Positions 5,928 to 9,602 of a stretch of 9,602 nt of DNA are shown here, piece after piece. The translations under genes and the position numbers were made by a program. The notes below the pieces were generated by a model. The model had not been told where the DNA came from. It saw only the letters and a list, made by a program, of their open reading frames with translations, and did no database searches. The stretch comes from Gallionellaceae bacterium (GTDB lineage Bacteria; Pseudomonadota; Gammaproteobacteria; Burkholderiales; Gallionellaceae): the NCBI GenBank assembly GCA_031277195.1, contig JAITMU010000191.1, positions 1 through 9,602 of the forward strand, given 5' to 3'. The stretch's first letter is position 1. The number at the start of each line of letters is the position of its first letter.

Positions 5928-8900
5928 CTATCCCAATTTCTTCCGCTGCGCCTCAATCTGCGCCAGCAGCGCGCGGAAATCTTCCAGGCGTTTGCGTTCT
6001 TGTTCCACCACTGCTGCGGGGGCGCGTTCGACGAAGCTGGCGTTGCCGAGTTTGGCTTGCGCTTTGGCGATTTCGCCGGTGAGGCGGGCGATTTCCTTGT
6101 CCAGCCGTTCGCGTTCGGCGGCGGCGTCGATTTCGACTTTCAGCATCAGCTTGCAATCGCCGACGATGGCGACGGCGGCGTCGGTATCCGGCAGGTCGTC
6201 CAGAATGGTGACTTCGCTGAGTTTGCCCATCGCCTGTATGTAGGGCGCGACGGCGCGCAGCAAGCGGGTGTTGCCAGCGGCGAGCAGCGGCACGCGCTGC
6301 GCGGGGGAGAGATTCATCTCACTGCGCAGGCTCCGGCAGGCGGAAATCATCTCTTGCAGCAGACGAATTTGCGTGGCAGCCGGTTCGTTGATGCGGGCGA
6401 GGTCGGCGCGCGGGTAGGGTTGCAGCATGATGCTGTCGCCGGTTTTCCCCGCCAACGGCGCGACGCGCTGCCAGAGTTCCTCGGTGATGAACGGGATGAT
6501 GGGGTGCGCGAGGCGCAGGATGGCTTCGAGCACGCGCACCAGCGTGCGCCGCGTGGCGCGTTGCTGGACGGGCGGCCCCTGGGTGATTTGCACTTTCGCC
6601 AGTTCCAGATACCAGTCGCAATAGGTGTCCCACACCAGTTCGTAAAGGGTGCGCGCGGCAAGGTCGAAACGGTAGCTGGCGAAATGTTTTTCCATCTCCG
6701 CCTCGGCGCGTTGCAATTCGCCGATCATCCAGTGATCGGCGGCGGAAAGCCCTTTCGGTTGCGGGTCGCCCAGACCGACATCCTGACCTTCGCAATTCAT
6801 CAGCACGAAGCGCGTCGCGTTCCACAACTTGTTGCAGAAATTGCGATAGCCCTCGCAACGTTGCATGTCGAATTTGATGTCGCGTCCGGGCGAGGCGAGC
6901 GAGGCGAAGGTGAAGCGCAAGGCGTCGGTGCCGAAAGCGGGAATGCCATCGGGAAATTCCTTGCGCGTGCGCTTTTCGATTTGCTCGGCTTGTTTCGGTT
7001 TCATCAGGCCGGTGGTGCGTTTTTTCAGCAGATCATCGAGGCCGATGCCGTCGATCAAATCAATCGGGTCGAGCACGTTGCCCTTGGACTTCGACATCTT
7101 GTTGCCTTCGGCGTCGCGGATCAGGCCGTGGATGTAAACGTCCTTGAACGGAATCTTGCCGGTGATGTGCGTGGTCATCATCACCATGCGCGCGACCCAG
7201 AAGAAAATGATGTCGAAGCCGGTGACCAGCACCGAGGAGGGCAGGTAGCGCCGGAGAAAATCGTTGCGCGCGTTTTCCGCTTCGTCAGCACTCCAATCCA
7301 GTGTAGAGAACGGCCACAGCGCGGACGAGAACCAGGTGTCGAGCACGTCGTCGTCGCGGCGCAATGCGCCGGTGTAGCCGTCCTGCTGCGCGCGTTGCGC
7401 CGCTTCGGTTTCGTCATGCGCCACCCAGATGCGGCCATCGTCGCCGTGCCAGGCCGGAATCTGATGTCCCCACCACAGTTGACGCGAGATGCACCAGTCC
7501 TGGATGTTGTTCAGCCACTGGTTGTAGGTGTTGACCCAGTTTTCGGGATGGAAGCGAATTTCGCCGTTCGCCACCACGTCCAGCGCTTTTTCGGTGATGC
7601 TCTTGCCATCGGCGGCGGGTTTGCTCATCGCCACGAACCATTGATCGGTGAGCATGGGTTCGATCACCGAATGCGTGCGGTCGCCGCGCGGCGTCATCAG
7701 CTTGTGCGGCTTCACGGCGGCGAGCAGGTTTTGCGCGTCGAGATCGGCGACGATGCGTTTGCGCGCTTCAAAGCGATCCAGCCCGCGATAGGTTTCCGGC
7801 GCGTTGTCGTTGATCTTTGCGTCCAGCGTGAAAATATTGATCGGCTCAAGTCCGTGACGCTGCCCCATCGCGTAGTCGTTGAAATCGTGCGCGGGCGTGA
7901 TTTTCACGCAGCCGGTGCCGAATGCGGGATCGACGTATTCATCGGCGATGATGGGAATGGTGCGTCCGGTGAGCGGCAGTTTGAGAGCTTGCCCGATCAG
8001 ATGTTTGTAGCGCGCGTCGTCTGGATGCACCGCCACGGCGACGTCGCCCAGCAGCGTTTCAGGCCGCGTGGTGGCGACGATCAGCGAGCCGGTTCCGGTC
8101 GCCAGCGGATAGGCGATGTGCCACATCGAGCCGTCTTCTTCCTGCGATACGACTTCGAGATCAGACACAGCAGTGCCGAGTACCGGGTCCCAATTCACCA
8201 GCCGCTTGCCGCGATAAATCAAACCTTCGTTGTAGAGGCGCACAAAAGTTTCGGTGACGGCGCGCGAGAGACCTTCGTCCATCGTGAAGCGTTCGCGCGA
8301 CCAGTCGCACGACGCGCCGAGGCGGCGCATTTGCTGCGTGATCGCGCCGCCGGAATATTTTTTCCACTCCCAGACTTTTTCGATGAAACGCTCGCGTCCC
8401 AGATCGTGACGGTTGACGTTTTGCGCGTCGAGTTGTCGCTCGACCACGATCTGCGTGGCAATGCCCGCGTGATCGGTGCCGGGCTGCCACAGCGTGTTGT
8501 CGCCGCGCATTCGATGGTAGCGCGTCAGCGCGTCCATCAAGGTTTGGTTGAAGCCATGCCCCATGTGCAGCGTGCCGGTGACGTTGGGCGGCGGCAGCAG
8601 GATGCAGAAATTTTCCTGTTTGCTGGCGTCATTACCGGCGCGGAAATAACCGGCGTTTTCCCAGACGGGATACCAGTGGGATTCTATGGTTTTGGGTTCA
8701 AAGCTCTTGGCGAGTTCCATGTCGTTGGCCTGCGGCGCAGGCGTTTGCTCAGCGTTTGGGGAATTCGGGATTGTATCAAATGCGGGTTCCAAATCTGCGC
8801 GCGACGGCAGATTGGTGGGCAGCACCGAGGCAGTTTGCGACGACGTGCGGCGGCTGCGAAAACGGAAATACGGATCCAGATCGGACTGCCCCGCAGTCGG

Positions 8901-9107
8901 ATGCGTCAACGAGAGCGAGCCGGATTGCGTCGCCAGCGCGCGATGCAGCAGGCTGGGAGGTTCCGTCTCGCGTTTGGCGTTTTCTGCGGGCGCGGCTTCA
9001 ATGACATCCAGCAAGGTCGGAATGTCGTCCGCGTCGTCAGCAAGGATGTCGGTCAGCAACGGGATTTCGTCATCCGTCTTGTCATCCGGCGCAGAGGATG
9101 CGTTCAA
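5928..9107 (-). CDS. valS: Valyl-tRNA synthetase (with in-frame N-terminal extension; canonical start at 8720)
   Basis: This class I synthetase charges tRNA-Val in the cytoplasm and hydrolyses mischarged Thr-tRNA. Numbering is from the TTG at 9107 (1059 residues). Canonical ValRS begins at Met130, MELAKSFEPKTIESHWYPVWE, which gives 930 residues, a normal length. The HIGH motif is HMGH at 181-184 in PPPNVTGTLHMGH. The editing domain includes TTRPETLLGD (347-356) and GTGCVKITPAHDFNDY (397-412). DWCISRQLWWGHQIPAW is at 537-553, and the KMSKS loop is NKMSKSKGNVLDP, with KMSKS at 670-674. The anticodon-binding domain follows. The end (about 995-1059) is the charged coiled-coil tRNA arm typical of ValRS. 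Two starts are possible. The TTG at 9107 has GGAGG four bases upstream and overlaps the holC stop. The ATG at 8720 matches the family start, with only GCAGG eight bases upstream. The enzyme is certain; which N-terminus is made is open. Confidence 0.96.
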   Translation of the reverse strand: MNASSAPDDKTDDEIPLLTDILADDADDIPTLLDVIEAAPAENAKRETEPPSLLHRALATQSGSLSLTHPTAGQSDLDPYFRFRSRRTSSQTASVLPTNLPSRADLEPAFDTIPNSPNAEQTPAPQANDMELAKSFEPKTIESHWYPVWENAGYFRAGNDASKQENFCILLPPPNVTGTLHMGHGFNQTLMDALTRYHRMRGDNTLWQPGTDHAGIATQIVVERQLDAQNVNRHDLGRERFIEKVWEWKKYSGGAITQQMRRLGASCDWSRERFTMDEGLSRAVTETFVRLYNEGLIYRGKRLVNWDPVLGTAVSDLEVVSQEEDGSMWHIAYPLATGTGSLIVATTRPETLLGDVAVAVHPDDARYKHLIGQALKLPLTGRTIPIIADEYVDPAFGTGCVKITPAHDFNDYAMGQRHGLEPINIFTLDAKINDNAPETYRGLDRFEARKRIVADLDAQNLLAAVKPHKLMTPRGDRTHSVIEPMLTDQWFVAMSKPAADGKSITEKALDVVANGEIRFHPENWVNTYNQWLNNIQDWCISRQLWWGHQIPAWHGDDGRIWVAHDETEAAQRAQQDGYTGALRRDDDVLDTWFSSALWPFSTLDWSADEAENARNDFLRRYLPSSVLVTGFDIIFFWVARMVMMTTHITGKIPFKDVYIHGLIRDAEGNKMSKSKGNVLDPIDLIDGIGLDDLLKKRTTGLMKPKQAEQIEKRTRKEFPDGIPAFGTDALRFTFASLASPGRDIKFDMQRCEGYRNFCNKLWNATRFVLMNCEGQDVGLGDPQPKGLSAADHWMIGELQRAEAEMEKHFASYRFDLAARTLYELVWDTYCDWYLELAKVQITQGPPVQQRATRRTLVRVLEAILRLAHPIIPFITEELWQRVAPLAGKTGDSIMLQPYPRADLARINEPAATQIRLLQEMISACRSLRSEMNLSPAQRVPLLAAGNTRLLRAVAPYIQAMGKLSEVTILDDLPDTDAAVAIVGDCKLMLKVEIDAAAERERLDKEIARLTGEIAKAQAKLGNASFVERAPAAVVEQERKRLEDFRALLAQIEAQRKKLG
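8721..9107 (-). other. 129-codon N-terminal extension of ValRS: small acidic IPxLxD-type region fused in frame
   Basis: This stretch precedes the conserved ValRS start and has no stop codon. It opens with an acidic segment with two similar units, DDEIPLLTDIL (12-22) and DDIPTLLDVIE (27-37). The rest is polar and Pro/Ser/Thr-rich, and probably disordered. Codon use in the first 50 codons looks like that of a real gene. From memory, small proteins with IPTLTDVV-like motifs (DUF2486-like) lie between holC and valS in some betaproteobacteria, so this may be such a gene that has lost its stop. That identity is uncertain. Alternatively only the first part is coding and valS is separately translated from 8720. 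Confidence 0.5.
8770..8778 (-). promoter_or_regulatory. Possible extended -10 promoter for valS
   Basis: On the minus strand this reads TGATACAAT, matching the extended -10 pattern TGnTATAAT with one mismatch. It lies in a locally AT-rich patch. A transcript would start near 8763 and leave a leader of roughly 40 bases before the canonical valS ATG at 8720. The sequence 17 bases upstream (GCAGAT) is a poor -35, so the call rests on the extended -10 alone. Confidence 0.3.
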
Positions 9108-9535
9108 GCGGCCTCCGGCTTGTTGAGATCAATGGTGCGAATTTCGTAGCCGCGGTCGCGGTAAAAACGGAAACGTTCGCGCCCCAGCTTGCGATCGTTT
9201 TCGTCGCGGATGACGATTTCCTTGAGCTTTTCAAAGCGGCTGAAAAACGGCAGGCATTCGTCGCACAAGCTGATCAGAAGATCGTTGTGCGGAAAGGTCT
9301 CGCCGTCGTGGTCGATGATGACGGGCGTGGTCGCCGCATCGGGCGCATTGCTGCGGCAATGCGGAATGAATGCCGTCTCGGGATACTGCCACAGCAAAGC
9401 GTCCAGCGCGTCCGCGGTCGCCGCGTCCGGCGTGCGGATGACGACACGCAAACCGCTTTGCATCGCCTTGTGGCTGAGAAAACAGGCGGTGTGGAGCTTG
9501 TCGGGGCTGTTGCTGTAGAAGTCGATTTTGGTCAT
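9104..9535 (-). CDS. holC: DNA polymerase III chi subunit
   Basis: Chi is a small clamp-loader subunit of the replicative polymerase. It pairs with psi and binds the C-terminal tail of single-strand DNA-binding protein. The 143-residue length is normal. The family pattern is clear: MTKIDFYSNSPDKL at the start, then ACFLSHKAMQSGLRVVIRTPD, LDALLWQYPETAFIPHC (about 45-61), PVIIDHD (about 71-77), and the C-terminal block FEKLKEIVIRD with GRERFRFYRDRGYEIRTIDL (about 118-137). The start ATG at 9535 has only a weak GAG upstream, and its leader carries a repeat copy with a G-quadruplex pattern 25-48 bases before the start. It overlaps the next frame by four bases (TTGA). holC next to valS is a common order in beta- and gammaproteobacteria, usually after pepA, which would lie beyond the right edge. 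Confidence 0.93.
   Translation of the reverse strand: MTKIDFYSNSPDKLHTACFLSHKAMQSGLRVVIRTPDAATADALDALLWQYPETAFIPHCRSNAPDAATTPVIIDHDGETFPHNDLLISLCDECLPFFSRFEKLKEIVIRDENDRKLGRERFRFYRDRGYEIRTIDLNKPEAA
9112..9116 (-). promoter_or_regulatory. Ribosome binding site GGAGG that supports the upstream TTG start
   Basis: GGAGG sits inside the last codons of holC, four bases before the TTG at 9107, which itself overlaps the holC TGA as TTGA. It is among the clearest Shine-Dalgarno sequences in the window and decides for translation of the frame upstream of canonical valS, probably coupled to holC. The four-base spacing is slightly short. Confidence 0.55.
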
Positions 9536-9559
9536 GGTCTCGTTGGCGGGCGGGGGATA

Positions 9560-9596
9560 CCCATCCCCACCCTAACCCTCCCCTTGAAGGGGAGGG
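9560..9596 (-). repeat. Dispersed hairpin/G-tract repeat, copy 3, in the holC leader
   Basis: Perfect 10-base arms (CCCTCCCCTT at 9576-9585 and its complement at 9587-9596) flank a single G. The tail at 9560-9575 is C-rich on the plus strand. On the message strand, 9583-9560 reads GGGG-A-GGG-TTA-GGG-T-GGGG-AT-GGG, again a G-quadruplex pattern. Its layout and orientation match copy 1 at 1221-1257. It may extend past the right edge. Confidence 0.75.
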
Positions 9597-9602
9597 GATT
9601 TA

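Noticed and set aside
5901..9149. A 1082-codon open frame on the plus strand, antisense to valS
   Set aside because: It mirrors valS almost exactly. GC-rich codon use leaves few stops on the opposite strand, and its translation (rich in Arg, Gly, Ala, His and Gln) resembles no family, whereas the minus strand encodes an unmistakable ValRS.
9560..9575. Telomere-like GGGTTAGGG repeat
   Set aside because: There is only one TTA-spaced pair of G-runs, and it is part of the hairpin/G-tract element.
1..9602. A defence system, CRISPR array, prophage or mobile element
   Set aside because: All coding space is taken by housekeeping genes and an ordinary metal-efflux operon. I see no direct-repeat array, transposase, integrase or tRNA attachment site.

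Overview
This window is GC-rich chromosomal DNA, probably from a betaproteobacterium (perhaps the Nitrosomonadales/Gallionella side). That placement is inference: it rests on the holC-valS pair, the style of the HolC and ValRS proteins, and a DUF3240 gene attached to a heavy-metal RND pump. All six genes lie on the minus strand, so they are transcribed from right to left. They fill nearly the whole window. The only gaps are 9536-9602, 5738-5927 and 1191-1279, and each contains a copy of one kind of GC-rich hairpin repeat.

Right part (9602 to 5928): housekeeping genes. holC (DNA polymerase III chi subunit) overlaps the next reading frame by 4 bases (TTGA). That frame runs without a stop into valS (valyl-tRNA synthetase). 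Canonical ValRS begins at 8720. The open frame begins 129 codons earlier, at a TTG preceded by GGAGG, so the ValRS reading frame carries an acidic, low-complexity N-terminal extension with two copies of an IPxLxD-type motif.

Left part (5737 to 1): a four-gene heavy-metal efflux operon. The order is periplasmic adaptor, CzcA/CusA-family RND permease, DUF3240 small protein, then a CzcC/TolC-type outer-membrane factor that runs off the left edge. The first three genes are tightly packed (7-base gap, then a 1-base TGATG overlap). The outer-membrane factor starts at a GTG, 89 bases after the DUF3240 stop. Together they would form an inner membrane-periplasm-outer membrane export channel. The permease lacks the Cu(I)/Ag(I) methionine triad of CusA, which points to divalent cations.

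The most unusual structure is the repeat. Three copies each combine a perfect 10-11 bp inverted repeat with a G-tract tail that fits a G-quadruplex pattern. Two copies lie in the mRNA leaders of holC and the outer-membrane factor gene, with the G-rich strand as the message. In the second case a C-rich tract just before the start codon could compete for the same G-tract. No CRISPR array, tRNA, rRNA, insertion sequence or phage gene is visible.
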